A DNA stretch of 12,339 nt from Gammaproteobacteria bacterium. Its GTDB lineage: Bacteria; Pseudomonadota; Gammaproteobacteria; SURF-13. Numbering within the stretch: position 1 is the stretch's first letter; each line of letters begins with the position of its first letter. Location: NCBI GenBank assembly GCA_023381235.1, contig JAMCTV010000148.1, positions 1 to 12,339 on the forward strand. Direction: 5' to 3'. Below the pieces are notes generated by a model, which saw nothing but the letters and a program-made list of their open reading frames with translations, did not search any database and was not told the origin of the DNA. This document shows, one piece after another, positions 1 through 6,104 of the stretch. The position numbers and the translations under genes are program-made.

Positions 1-103
1 ACCGCCATTTTTCAAACACCCAAGTGTTTAAAAAATGAAGCAAAGCAAAAATCGCATTTTTGCTTTGCGTCGTTGATAAAGTCCTGGATGGACTTTATCA
101 ACG
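1..103. repeat. Multi-hairpin dispersed repeat, copy 1 (left end outside window)
   Basis: Three consecutive inverted repeats are visible. The first pairs positions about 5-18 with 23-36 and has one mismatch. The second pairs 40-52 with 56-68, a perfect 13-base stem with a 3-base loop. The third pairs 71-84 with 90-103, a perfect 14-base stem. The same order of stems, with related but diverged sequence, occurs at 3638-3741. The element begins just beyond the stop codon of the minus-strand MFS gene. Read on that strand, the second hairpin is followed by a T-rich run, so it could also serve as that gene's terminator. The left end is cut by the window, so terminal repeats cannot be checked for this copy. 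Confidence 0.75.
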
Positions 104-108
104 CTCTG

Positions 109-1242
109 TTAGACATGCTCGCGCAGCAAGCGCCAGGCGATGAGGAACGAGCAGAGGCTGAGCAGGGCGGCAATGGAAAAGGTGAGCGTGGGCCCGGCGG
201 ACTCCCACAGGTAGCCGCTGTACAGGCTCCCCGCCGCGCCGCCGCCGCCGAAGCTCAGGCTGCTGTAGATGGCCTGGCCGCGGAACTGATGCCGCCCGGT
301 AAAGAAGCGGTACACCACCTGCATGCCGGCGGCGTGAAACGTGCCGAAGGTCGCGGCGTGCAGCGTTTGCGCCAGCACGAGCAAGGGCAGACTGTCGGGG
401 AACTGGCCGATCAACAGCCAGCGCAGGGTGGCGAGCGCGAAGCTGGCCATCAGTATCCGGCGCAGCGGTATATGCGTCATGAGCTTCTGCATCAGCAGAA
501 AGACGCCGATCTCGCACAACACGGCGAACGCCCACAGCAGGCCGATCAGCGTTTTGCTGTAGCCGTGGTCCACCAAATATATGGAATAAAAGGTGTAATA
601 GGGGCCGTGGCTGGCCTGCATTAGAAAGCAGGCGAGCAAAAACAGCGCGACCCCCGGTCTCAAGATCGTTTTCAAAAAAGGCGAGGGATGCTCCGCCGGG
701 CCGCGCACCTCGGATTCCGGCAACGCCAGGCTGAACAGCCATATGCCGCCCATGAATACCAGCAAACTCGGCAGCACCCACCACGGCCCGTGGGCGTCTA
801 TCACCGGCCCCAGCGCGGTTACGCTCACGATAAAACCGATGGAGCCCCACAGGCGCACGCGCCCGTAAGCGCCCGCATGCCCGCCCAGGTGGCGCATGGT
901 GGTGACCTCCAGCAGCGGCAAGGAGGCGTTCCAGAAAAAGCTGAACGCCAGCATCACCAGACCGAGCCACCAGAAGGCCGTGCCGAAGAACACGCCGGCG
1001 AAGGTGGCAATGGTGAGAAAGGTAGTGAGCCGCACCATGCGCATGCGGCTCTCGCGGTGATCGGCGATCCAGGCCCAGATATTGGGCGCGACGATGCGCG
1101 AGATCATCAAAAGCGACATCAAATGCCCGATGTCCACCGCGCTGTAGCCAACCGACTTGAGGTACAGCCCCCAGTACGGCACCAGCGTGCCCAGCACGGC
1201 GAAGTAAAACAGATAAAAACCGGACAGGCGCCAGTAGGGCAT
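109..1242 (-). CDS. MFS transporter, MFS_1-like / HcaT-type family
   Basis: This is a 377-residue, strongly hydrophobic protein, long enough for the 12 membrane helices usual in the major facilitator superfamily. The N-terminus (residues 1-45) and the short cytoplasmic loop with WIADHRESRMR (58-68) match the pattern of the MFS_1-like family. That family includes the E. coli 3-phenylpropionate transporter HcaT and nucleoside/H+ symporter relatives. It is expected in the inner membrane as a proton-coupled carrier; the substrate cannot be predicted. The ATG at 1242 gives a natural N-terminus just before helix 1, although no good Shine-Dalgarno is visible. It lies 58 bases downstream of the RelE-like toxin gene on the same strand and may be read with it. 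Only weak promoter-like hexamers occur in that gap. Confidence 0.88.
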   Translation of the reverse strand: MPYWRLSGFYLFYFAVLGTLVPYWGLYLKSVGYSAVDIGHLMSLLMISRIVAPNIWAWIADHRESRMRMVRLTTFLTIATFAGVFFGTAFWWLGLVMLAFSFFWNASLPLLEVTTMRHLGGHAGAYGRVRLWGSIGFIVSVTALGPVIDAHGPWWVLPSLLVFMGGIWLFSLALPESEVRGPAEHPSPFLKTILRPGVALFLLACFLMQASHGPYYTFYSIYLVDHGYSKTLIGLLWAFAVLCEIGVFLLMQKLMTHIPLRRILMASFALATLRWLLIGQFPDSLPLLVLAQTLHAATFGTFHAAGMQVVYRFFTGRHQFRGQAIYSSLSFGGGGAAGSLYSGYLWESAGPTLTFSIAALLSLCSFLIAWRLLREHV

Positions 1243-1300
1243 GAAGACAGTTACAAGTGGCCAGGTGAAAGTAGCAAGAATGTGAGTCGCAGCATGCTGT

Positions 1301-1597
1301 TTACCGGCGCCGTTCTTTTCGTATCAGTTTGAAGGTTTCTTCATAGATGCGTTCGCGCGGGCCGACGGCGATGATCTCGATCTGTTGCGCGCCACGCATC
1401 CGGTAAATAATCCGGAAGCGACTGACTCTGAGACTCCATAATCCGGCCAGCTCTTCTTTCAGAGCCTTGCCGGAGGAGGGGTCAGACAGTATGGTCTGTA
1501 AGGAGGCTCTGAGTTTTTTCTTTAAATGCGGATGCAGGCCACGGATCAATCTTGCCGCTTCATCGGGAATTCTGAGTCGGTAGAAGCGTTGATTCAT
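1301..1597 (-). CDS. RelE/ParE-family toxin (type II TA)
   Basis: The protein has 98 residues, a typical RelE-superfamily length. It carries the family's central beta-strand pattern, LWSLRVSRFRIIYR (residues 53-66), and an ending with VGPRERIYE (78-86). RelE-type members cleave mRNA in the ribosome, whereas ParE-type members poison gyrase. The basic C-terminal tail (KERRR) and the Phd/YefM partner favour the RelE/YoeB-like side, but the sequence does not settle it. The gene sits 35 bases after the antitoxin gene on the same strand, in the usual antitoxin-first order. Length and motifs look intact. Confidence 0.87.
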   Translation of the reverse strand: MNQRFYRLRIPDEAARLIRGLHPHLKKKLRASLQTILSDPSSGKALKEELAGLWSLRVSRFRIIYRMRGAQQIEIIAVGPRERIYEETFKLIRKERRR

Positions 1598-1632
1598 TCG
1601 TGATCCGGTAGAGTGGCCGAGCGGCCGGGCAG

Positions 1633-1893
1633 TTACTTGAATAGCTGCTCCAGGGTATAGAGTTTGGCCTTCTTGCCTTTTAGCGCGGCCAGCCCCGCTT
1701 TGATTTCCCGCCGCAAGGCTTCGTCGCCGCGCACGGCAACCGTTTCCTTCCAGCTATCAAACTCTTCCGGGCTCACCAGCACCGCGGCAGGGCGGCCGTT
1801 CTTGGTGATGACAACCTCCTCGTCGCTGGCACCTACTTTTTCCACCAGCCCGCTCAGCTTCATCTTGACCTCGGACAGCGGCAGGGTAATCAT
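1633..1893 (-). CDS. Phd/YefM-family antitoxin
   Basis: The protein has 86 residues. Its N-terminal half is a Phd/YefM DNA-binding fold: MITLPLSEVKMKLSGLV at the start, then EEVVITKNGRPAAVLVSPEEF (about 25-45), the hallmark beta-hairpin of the family. The C-terminal part (50-86) is charged and helical and is expected to wrap and neutralise the downstream RelE-like toxin. The family usually represses its own promoter. The start at 1893 is supported by a strong Shine-Dalgarno, AAAGGAG at 1901-1907 on the minus strand, seven bases from the ATG. A clear promoter lies upstream. The pair sits between aroC and the MFS gene, reading the same way as both. Confidence 0.92.
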   Translation of the reverse strand: MITLPLSEVKMKLSGLVEKVGASDEEVVITKNGRPAAVLVSPEEFDSWKETVAVRGDEALRREIKAGLAALKGKKAKLYTLEQLFK

Positions 1894-1914
1894 GGTTGGA
1901 CTCCTTTCAGGTTG

Positions 1915-1958
1915 ACTATAATTCAGCCCAATGTAACAACAAGGTGGCGTCTTGTCAA
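1915..1958 (-). promoter_or_regulatory. Promoter region of the Phd/RelE module
   Basis: On the minus strand TTGACA (1953-1958) is followed after 17 bases by TACATT (1930-1935), a good sigma-70 layout. A second possible -10, TATAGT (1915-1920), lies closer to the gene with TTGTTG (1937-1942) 16 bases upstream. A 7-base inverted repeat, GGTTGAC (1910-1916) and GTCAACC (1954-1960), brackets the region. One arm overlaps the -35 and the other lies just downstream of the proximal -10, as expected for antitoxin operator sites. Operator function is inferred. Confidence 0.65.
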
Positions 1959-1993
1959 CCCATGCTGATGCCGGCCTGTGGGGTCGGCTTCCT

Positions 1994-3091
1994 CTAAGCG
2001 CTCTTGGGGATGATTGGCGTAGTCCGAACCACGTCCATATTCTGTGCTCGATTTCTCAGCACGTGATCCATCAGCACCAGCGCCAGCATCGCCTCGGCGA
2101 TGGGCGTGGCGCGGATGCCGACGCAGGGGTCGTGGCGGCCGTGGGTGACCATCTCCATCGGCTCGCCTTGCAGGTTGATGCTCTGCGCGGGCAGGCGCAG
2201 GCTGGAGGTGGGTTTGAGCGCGATGCTGACCAGAATGTCCTGTCCCGATGAAATGCCGCCCAAAATGCCGCCCGCATTGTTGCTCAGGAAGCCCTTGGGC
2301 GTGATCTCGTCGCGGTGCGCCGTGCCTTTCTGCTCGATGGAGGCAAAGCCCGCGCCGATCTCGACGCCCTTCACCGCATTGATGCCCATCATGGCATGTG
2401 CGATGTCGGCGTCCAATTTGTCGAACACCGGTTCGCCCAGCCCCACCGGCACGCCGCTGGCTACGATATTAATGCGCGCGCCGATGGAGTCGCCTTCCTT
2501 GCGCAGGCGATCCATGAATTCCTCCATCTCGGCGACCTTGGTTTTGTCCGGGCAGAAAAAGGGATTGTTTCCGACCTCGTTCCAGTCGAAGCCTTGAATC
2601 TTGATCGGGCCGAGTTGCGCGAGATAGCCGCGTATCGTCACGCCATAGCGCTCATGCAGATATTTTCTGGCAATCGCGCCGGCGGCGACGCGCATCGCGG
2701 TCTCGCGCGCGGACGAGCGCCCGCCGCCGCGGTAATCGCGGAAGCCGTACTTTTGCGTGTAGGTGTAATCGGCGTGGCCGGGGCGGAAGGTCTGGCCGAT
2801 GTTGGAGTAATCCTTGGGCCGCTGGTCGGTGTTGTGGATGAGCAGCCCTATCGGCGCGCCGGTGGTTTTGCCTTCGAACACGCCGGACAGGATTTGCACC
2901 TGATCCTCCTCGCGCCGCTGGCTGACGTGGCGCGACTGGCCCGGTTTGCGCCGGTCCAGGTCCGGCTGGATGTCGGCCTCTGATAATTCCATGCCGGGCG
3001 GGCAGCCGTCCACGACGCAGCCGAGTGCGGGACCGTGGCTTTCGCCGAAGGTGGTGACCACGAATAATTTGCCGAAGCTGTTACCGGACAT
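1994..3091 (-). CDS. aroC: Chorismate synthase
   Basis: This enzyme converts 5-enolpyruvylshikimate-3-phosphate to chorismate, the last common step of aromatic biosynthesis, using reduced FMN in the cytoplasm. At 365 residues it is full length for a bacterial AroC. The first signature GESHGPALG (residues 16-24) holds the catalytic-site histidine (H19). RPGHADYTY (103-111) holds a second conserved histidine (H106). GGGRSSARETAMR (122-134) is the central signature, and RHDPCVGIRATPIAEAM lies near residue 330. The start is preceded by AAGGA about ten bases upstream on the minus strand. It follows a hypothetical gene by only five bases, so the two are very probably co-transcribed. Confidence 0.98.
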   Translation of the reverse strand: MSGNSFGKLFVVTTFGESHGPALGCVVDGCPPGMELSEADIQPDLDRRKPGQSRHVSQRREEDQVQILSGVFEGKTTGAPIGLLIHNTDQRPKDYSNIGQTFRPGHADYTYTQKYGFRDYRGGGRSSARETAMRVAAGAIARKYLHERYGVTIRGYLAQLGPIKIQGFDWNEVGNNPFFCPDKTKVAEMEEFMDRLRKEGDSIGARINIVASGVPVGLGEPVFDKLDADIAHAMMGINAVKGVEIGAGFASIEQKGTAHRDEITPKGFLSNNAGGILGGISSGQDILVSIALKPTSSLRLPAQSINLQGEPMEMVTHGRHDPCVGIRATPIAEAMLALVLMDHVLRNRAQNMDVVRTTPIIPKSA

Positions 3092-3096
3092 GTTCT

Positions 3097-3576
3097 TTAT
3101 ATCCTTATTATTTCGTAGGGCGGACGGTTGATGCTTGCGCCCACATTGATTAAGTGCTCGTAATCGCGCAAATTCTGTTCAGAAAATGCTTGCAGCGACG
3201 CCACGCCGCTTGCCGCGTAATCATAGAGCGGGTGCGCGGTCGCTCCCGGCATCCTGACTCCCGCGACATTAGTAGAACCCTTCGCTGTCGCTCTTCCCTG
3301 TACGTCAGGATCGTGCATCGCTAAAATGATACCGGCGTATTCCAGAAACTCATCCTTGCTCCAGGCGGGATAGTCAGGCGCCTCGCTGAAGCGCCCCGTG
3401 CGCTGCATGAACTGAAACCAGCGCTTGTGTTGCGCGCCTTTGGCCTTGATGCCGGTCTCCTTCAGCACGCCCAGCGCCATCAGCCCGTGAAACACAGCAT
3501 CGTCCACGTCAAAGCTGTTTTTCACCAGTTCGATGCGTGGCGCAGCGCCGGGTAAGGGCCTCTCCTGAGACGGCAT
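3097..3576 (-). CDS. Hypothetical protein upstream of aroC
   Basis: I do not recognise this 159-residue protein. It is soluble-looking, with no signal peptide and no membrane segment. It is rich in aromatic residues (RWFQFMQ at 52-58, YPAWSKDEFLEYAGI at about 69-83) and ends in PPYEIIRI. The reading frame is very probably real. It has normal proteobacterial codon use, ends five bases before the aroC ATG, and its product is not low-complexity like the shadow frames here. An in-frame TAG lies 15 bases before the ATG, so 3576 is the first possible ATG. No Shine-Dalgarno precedes it, and a perfect TATAAT sits six bases upstream, so the message may be leaderless. A start downstream in the gene is the alternative. 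Confidence 0.7.
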   Translation of the reverse strand: MPSQERPLPGAAPRIELVKNSFDVDDAVFHGLMALGVLKETGIKAKGAQHKRWFQFMQRTGRFSEAPDYPAWSKDEFLEYAGIILAMHDPDVQGRATAKGSTNVAGVRMPGATAHPLYDYAASGVASLQAFSEQNLRDYEHLINVGASINRPPYEIIRI

Positions 3577-3582
3577 GATGCT

Positions 3583-3588
3583 ATTATA
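3583..3588 (-). promoter_or_regulatory. -10 box (TATAAT) of the hypothetical-aroC operon
   Basis: A perfect TATAAT on the minus strand lies six bases before the ATG at 3576. Transcription would start at or very near the A of the ATG, giving a leaderless mRNA. The matching -35 position falls inside the first hairpin of the repeat at 3594-3749 and is a poor match. Confidence 0.5.
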
Positions 3589-3593
3589 AGCCT

Positions 3594-3749
3594 AGCAGGC
3601 TGTTGAGAAACAGCCTGCGTGCGGCGCAGGGATGCGCCGCCATTTTTCAAGCACGCAGTATGTGTTTGAAAAATGGCGCAAAGCGAAAATGACACTTTTC
3701 GCTTTGCGCGTTGAATAAGGCCATGGAAGGCCTTATTCAACAACCTGCT
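3594..3749. repeat. Multi-hairpin dispersed repeat, copy 2 (MITE-like, with terminal inverted repeats)
   Basis: This is a 156-base element made almost entirely of hairpins. The stems are 3595-3604/3609-3618 (10 bases), 3621-3628/3633-3640 (8), 3638-3650/3666-3678 (13), 3676-3689/3696-3709 (14) and 3710-3722/3729-3741 (13), all perfect. The two ends form an imperfect inverted repeat: AGCAGGCTGTTGA at 3594-3606 against the complement of 3737-3749, 12 of 13 matching. It has no coding capacity and no obvious target-site duplication. It lies between the divergent hypothetical-aroC operon and grxD, so its ends are close to both promoters. The last three stems correspond to those of copy 1 at 1-103. 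Confidence 0.8.
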
Positions 3750-3791
3750 GGTGCACGGCTCGAAAGGCCGCCGCGGGCGCAAGGACGATTC

Positions 3792-3800
3792 TGATATAAT
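3792..3800 (+). promoter_or_regulatory. Extended -10 promoter of grxD
   Basis: TGATATAAT is a perfect -10 box (TATAAT at 3795-3800) preceded by TG one base upstream, the extended -10 form that needs little or no -35. No good -35 is seen. It would give a leader of about 30 bases to grxD. Confidence 0.65.
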
Positions 3801-3835
3801 ACCCATATGAGTTCAGATAGGTTATGAGGTGACGT

Positions 3836-4159
3836 ATGGATGTCATGGAAAGAATCAAACAGCAGGTGGAAGGCAACCCGATCATCATCTTCATGAAGGG
3901 CACGCCGCAGATGCCGCAATGCGGCTTCTCGTCGCGCGCCGCGCAGGCGCTCAAGGCGGCCGGCGCGGAATTCGCGCATGTGAACGTGCTGGCGGACCCG
4001 GAAATTTTCCAGAATCTGCCGCGCTACGCCAACTGGCCGACCTTTCCGCAAGTTTACATCAACGGCGAGTTGATCGGCGGCTGCGACATCACGCTGGAGA
4101 TGTACGAAAGCGGCGAGTTGCAGAAAATGGTGGCCGCTGTAAAACAGGCTCAGGCTTAG
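3836..4159 (+). CDS. grxD: Monothiol glutaredoxin (Grx4 / GrxD type)
   Basis: The protein has 107 residues, the usual length for single-domain monothiol glutaredoxins. The CGFS active site is at residues 29-32, after KGTPQMPQ. WPTFPQVYINGELIGGCDI (about 67-85) contains the conserved TFPQ cis-proline and GG-CD glutathione-binding features. Proteins of this class bind a glutathione-ligated [2Fe-2S] cluster, often with BolA, and act in cytosolic iron-sulfur trafficking rather than general disulfide reduction. The start at 3836 has GAGG six bases upstream (3826-3829). An in-frame ATG three codons later is less well spaced. It is preceded by its own extended -10 promoter and is convergent with pyrC, with 26 bases between the stops. 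Confidence 0.97.
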   Translation: MDVMERIKQQVEGNPIIIFMKGTPQMPQCGFSSRAAQALKAAGAEFAHVNVLADPEIFQNLPRYANWPTFPQVYINGELIGGCDITLEMYESGELQKMVAAVKQAQA

Positions 4160-4185
4160 AGACGCATTTACCGCGTCACAGCGGT

Positions 4186-5226
4186 CTACTGACCGCCAAC
4201 CAGTTTCCACCCGATCTGTTGTCCCGCACGCAGCGGAACCAGCGCGTCATCGCCCAAGGCATATTCGCGCGGCACGTCCCACGCCTGTTTGGTTAAAGTG
4301 ATGCTACCCTTGTTGCGCGGCAGGCGGTAAAAGTCCGCGCCGTAAAAGCTCGCAAAACCTTCCAGCTTGTCCAGCGCCCCGGCCTGCTCAAACGCCTCGG
4401 CGTACAACTCAATGCCTACATGGGCGGTGTAAATGCCCGCGCAGCCGCAGGCCGATTCCTTGGCGCGCTTGCCGTGTGGCGCGCTGTCCGTGCCGAGGAA
4501 AAATTTGGGGTTGCCGCTGATGGCCGCGCCCAGCACCGCCGCGCGATGCTTTTCGCGTTTCAACACCGGCAGGCAATAGTAATGCGGGCGTATGCCCCCC
4601 TCAAACATCGCGTTGCGATTGAATAGCAGATGATGCGCGGTGATCGTTGCGGCGATAGTGCGCGGCGTGGAATGGACAAACTCGACGGCCTCCAGCGTCG
4701 TGATGTGCTCCAGTACGATGCGCAATTTCGGAAAGCGTTTTACAATTTCATTCAGGTGGCGGTCAATGAATACCTTTTCACGGTCGAACACATCCACGTC
4801 GTCGCCGGTCACTTCACTGTGTAGCAGCAGCGGGAGATCGTGCTCCTCCATGGCGGCGAGCGCGGTGTAGGTTTTGGATAATGCGGTAACACCCGATTCG
4901 GAATTCGTCGTCGCCCCCGCGGGGTAATATTTGACCGCCGCAATATGGCCCGACGCCTTGGCTTGGGCGATCTCCTGCGCTGTGGTGTTGTCCGTGAGAT
5001 ACAGCGTCATCAGCGGCTCGAAGCGCGCCCCCTTCGGCAGCGTATCCAGGATGCGCTTGCGATAGGCGAGCGCTTGAGCCGTGGCCGTCACCGGCGGCTT
5101 GAGATTAGGCATCACAATGGCGCGCGCAAAGCGCTCTGCGGTGTGCGGCAACACCGCCGCCAGCGCCGCGCCGTCGCGCAGGTGCAGATGCCAATCATCA
5201 GGGCGGGTGAGCGTGATTTTTTGCAT
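4186..5226 (-). CDS. pyrC: Dihydroorotase, homodimeric type
   Basis: This zinc enzyme interconverts carbamoyl-aspartate and dihydroorotate, the third step of pyrimidine synthesis. Its 346 residues fit the E. coli PyrC class rather than the longer multifunctional-type enzymes. Metal ligands are all present: H13 and H15 (DWHLHLRDG), the lysine that is carbamylated in this family, K99 (AAVKYYPAG), H136 (LLLHSE), H174 (VLEHITT) and D247 (GTDSAPH). The C-terminal half is complete. The start at 5226 precedes MQKITLTRPDDWHLHLRDG, the normal PyrC N-terminus. No strong Shine-Dalgarno is visible. A CATAAT (5243-5248, minus) could be its -10 box. Confidence 0.98.
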   Translation of the reverse strand: MQKITLTRPDDWHLHLRDGAALAAVLPHTAERFARAIVMPNLKPPVTATAQALAYRKRILDTLPKGARFEPLMTLYLTDNTTAQEIAQAKASGHIAAVKYYPAGATTNSESGVTALSKTYTALAAMEEHDLPLLLHSEVTGDDVDVFDREKVFIDRHLNEIVKRFPKLRIVLEHITTLEAVEFVHSTPRTIAATITAHHLLFNRNAMFEGGIRPHYYCLPVLKREKHRAAVLGAAISGNPKFFLGTDSAPHGKRAKESACGCAGIYTAHVGIELYAEAFEQAGALDKLEGFASFYGADFYRLPRNKGSITLTKQAWDVPREYALGDDALVPLRAGQQIGWKLVGGQ

Positions 5227-5242
5227 GAGCTGGTGTGCCGCT

Positions 5243-5248
5243 ATTATG
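5243..5248 (-). promoter_or_regulatory. Possible -10 box of pyrC
   Basis: CATAAT on the minus strand matches five of six consensus bases and lies 16 bases before the pyrC ATG. No convincing -35 is present, so this is tentative. Confidence 0.3.
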
Positions 5249-5335
5249 CCACGTTAAGCTGGAAAATGCGGGAGCGGAAGCGTGATACCTATATAGCGCC
5301 GGACATCACCGAGCTGCAGGCGTTAATCAAGCCAA

Positions 5336-5412
5336 GTGGGGTGCGCACGTTTTTGTGCCCACGCGGATTCAAAGCAGAGTGGGCAGACGAAAGCCCTGTC
5401 TGCCCACTCTGC
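5336..5412. repeat. GTGGGCA-type palindromic repeat, left of the HigBA-like module
   Basis: A perfect 15-base stem pairs 5374-5388 with 5398-5412 (GCAGAGTGGGCAGAC and its complement) around a 9-base loop. Just before it, 5336-5361 is a more degenerate palindrome of the same kind. TGCCCACGCGGATTC at 5356-5370 is the exact reverse complement of 6237-6251 on the other side of the toxin-antitoxin genes. The shared GCGGATTCAAA block (5363-5373) recurs at 6106-6116. The repeat fills most of the 225-base gap between pyrC and the toxin gene. Confidence 0.75.
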
Positions 5413-5417
5413 CCGGC

Positions 5418-5445
5418 TTGCGTATATACGCAATTTGCGTATAAT
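5418..5445 (+). promoter_or_regulatory. Operator-promoter of the HigBA-like toxin-antitoxin operon
   Basis: TTGCGTATATACGCAA (5418-5433) is a perfect 16-base palindrome. Its half-site TTGCGTATA recurs in direct orientation at 5435-5443, 17 bases later. The second half-site overlaps a perfect TATAAT -10 box (5440-5445). The TTGCGT at 5418-5423 is the weak -35, 16 bases upstream. The palindrome covers the region between -35 and -10, where binding by the HTH antitoxin would block RNA polymerase. The -10 lies six bases before the toxin ATG, implying a leaderless transcript. Confidence 0.75.
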
Positions 5446-5451
5446 GAAAAT

Positions 5452-5778
5452 ATGCTCTTTATTGAGTCCCCTGCCTTCAGCCGATTTGTAGACGAGTGTG
5501 GCTCAGACGAGGCGCTAGCGGCCTTGCAAGCGTTGTTAGTGGAGCGCCCACAGGCTGGAGATGTAATCTCCGGCGCGCAGGGGTTGCGAAAACTTCGTTG
5601 GGGATTGGGTGGGCGCGGTAAGCGTGGTGGCGCGCGGGTAATTTATTACTACTGGGTGGGTCAGGAGCGGATTTACTTGCTGTTTGCGTACTTCAAGAAT
5701 GTACAGAGTGATTTGACGTCCGATCAGATCAAGCGATTGGCTGCCGTGATGAAACAGGAGGTGCGAGATGGAGGATAA
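5452..5778 (+). CDS. HigB-like RelE-superfamily toxin
   Basis: The protein is 108 residues. MLFIESPAFSRFVDE opens a RelE-like fold. GLRKLRWGLGGRGKRGGARVIYYYW (residues 44-68) gives the basic patch and central strands, followed by IYLLFAYFKN (74-83). This pattern belongs to RelE-superfamily toxins paired with an XRE-type antitoxin (HigB/YgjN-like), which degrade mRNA at the ribosome. The frame is open far upstream, into the pyrC antisense, but ATG 5452 is the right start. It gives the family length, it lies just after the promoter, and the upstream sequence is antisense pyrC and repeats. Toxin-first order and the 11-base overlap with the next gene are typical of the HigBA class. Confidence 0.87.
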   Translation: MLFIESPAFSRFVDECGSDEALAALQALLVERPQAGDVISGAQGLRKLRWGLGGRGKRGGARVIYYYWVGQERIYLLFAYFKNVQSDLTSDQIKRLAAVMKQEVRDGG

Positions 5779-6064
5779 AGCATTTGATGCATTATTAGAG
5801 AGTGTGCGCTGGATGGGCAAGCATCGCCGCGGTGAGACGCGTAAGGGCCGGACAACCGAGATTATTGAGCCGGAGGTAAAAGCCTTGCGGGAGGCCACAC
5901 AGCTTTCTCAGGCGCAATTTGCGCGCCTCATCGGTGTGAGTTTGCGCACCTTGCAAAACTGGGAACAGAAACGATCACGCCCAACGGGGGCAGCGCGAGC
6001 GCTGTTAAAAATCGTGGCGGCAAACCCCGAAGCGGCGATTCGCGCACTGCATCAAGCGGCGTAA
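5768..6064 (+). CDS. XRE/HTH antitoxin (HigA/NadS-like)
   Basis: The protein has 98 residues. The N-terminus MEDKAFDALLESVRWMGKHRRGE resembles the NadS/HigA-like group. A Cro/C1-type helix-turn-helix occupies residues about 46-70 (LSQAQFARLIGVSLRTLQNWEQ region), ending in the family's NWEQKRSRPTG. It is expected to neutralise the overlapping toxin and to bind the palindrome upstream of the operon. A strong Shine-Dalgarno, AGGAGGTG at 5756-5763, lies inside the toxin gene, so antitoxin can be translated efficiently although it is the second gene. Confidence 0.92.
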   Translation: MEDKAFDALLESVRWMGKHRRGETRKGRTTEIIEPEVKALREATQLSQAQFARLIGVSLRTLQNWEQKRSRPTGAARALLKIVAANPEAAIRALHQAA

Positions 6065-6104
6065 GAGGCTGCAAGTTTGCTTGGATTCTGCCGCAACCAC
6101 TCGC

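Noticed and set aside
98..970. Long minus-strand frame of 290 codons overlapping the MFS gene
   Set aside because: It is Arg/Ala/Gly-rich, low-complexity translation of the MFS gene in another frame. The MFS product is clearly real.
1243..1300. Separate promoter for the MFS gene
   Set aside because: The best pair, TTGCTA and TGTAAC, matches only four of six bases each. Read-through from the toxin-antitoxin promoter is as likely.
3522..3806. Minus-strand frame across the multi-hairpin repeat
   Set aside because: It translates the repeat element itself and overlaps the better-supported 3097-3576 gene in another frame. No ribosome-binding site.
4181..4195. Bidirectional terminator between grxD and pyrC
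   Set aside because: Only a 5-base GCGGT/ACCGC stem with no T-run and overlapping the pyrC stop. Too weak to call.
3737..4210. Minus-strand frame opposite grxD
   Set aside because: It is the antisense of a certain gene and partly made of repeat sequence.
4945..5451. N-terminal extension of the HigB-like toxin frame, giving a 277-residue protein
   Set aside because: The upstream part is antisense pyrC plus palindromic repeats. The promoter and family length place the start at 5452.
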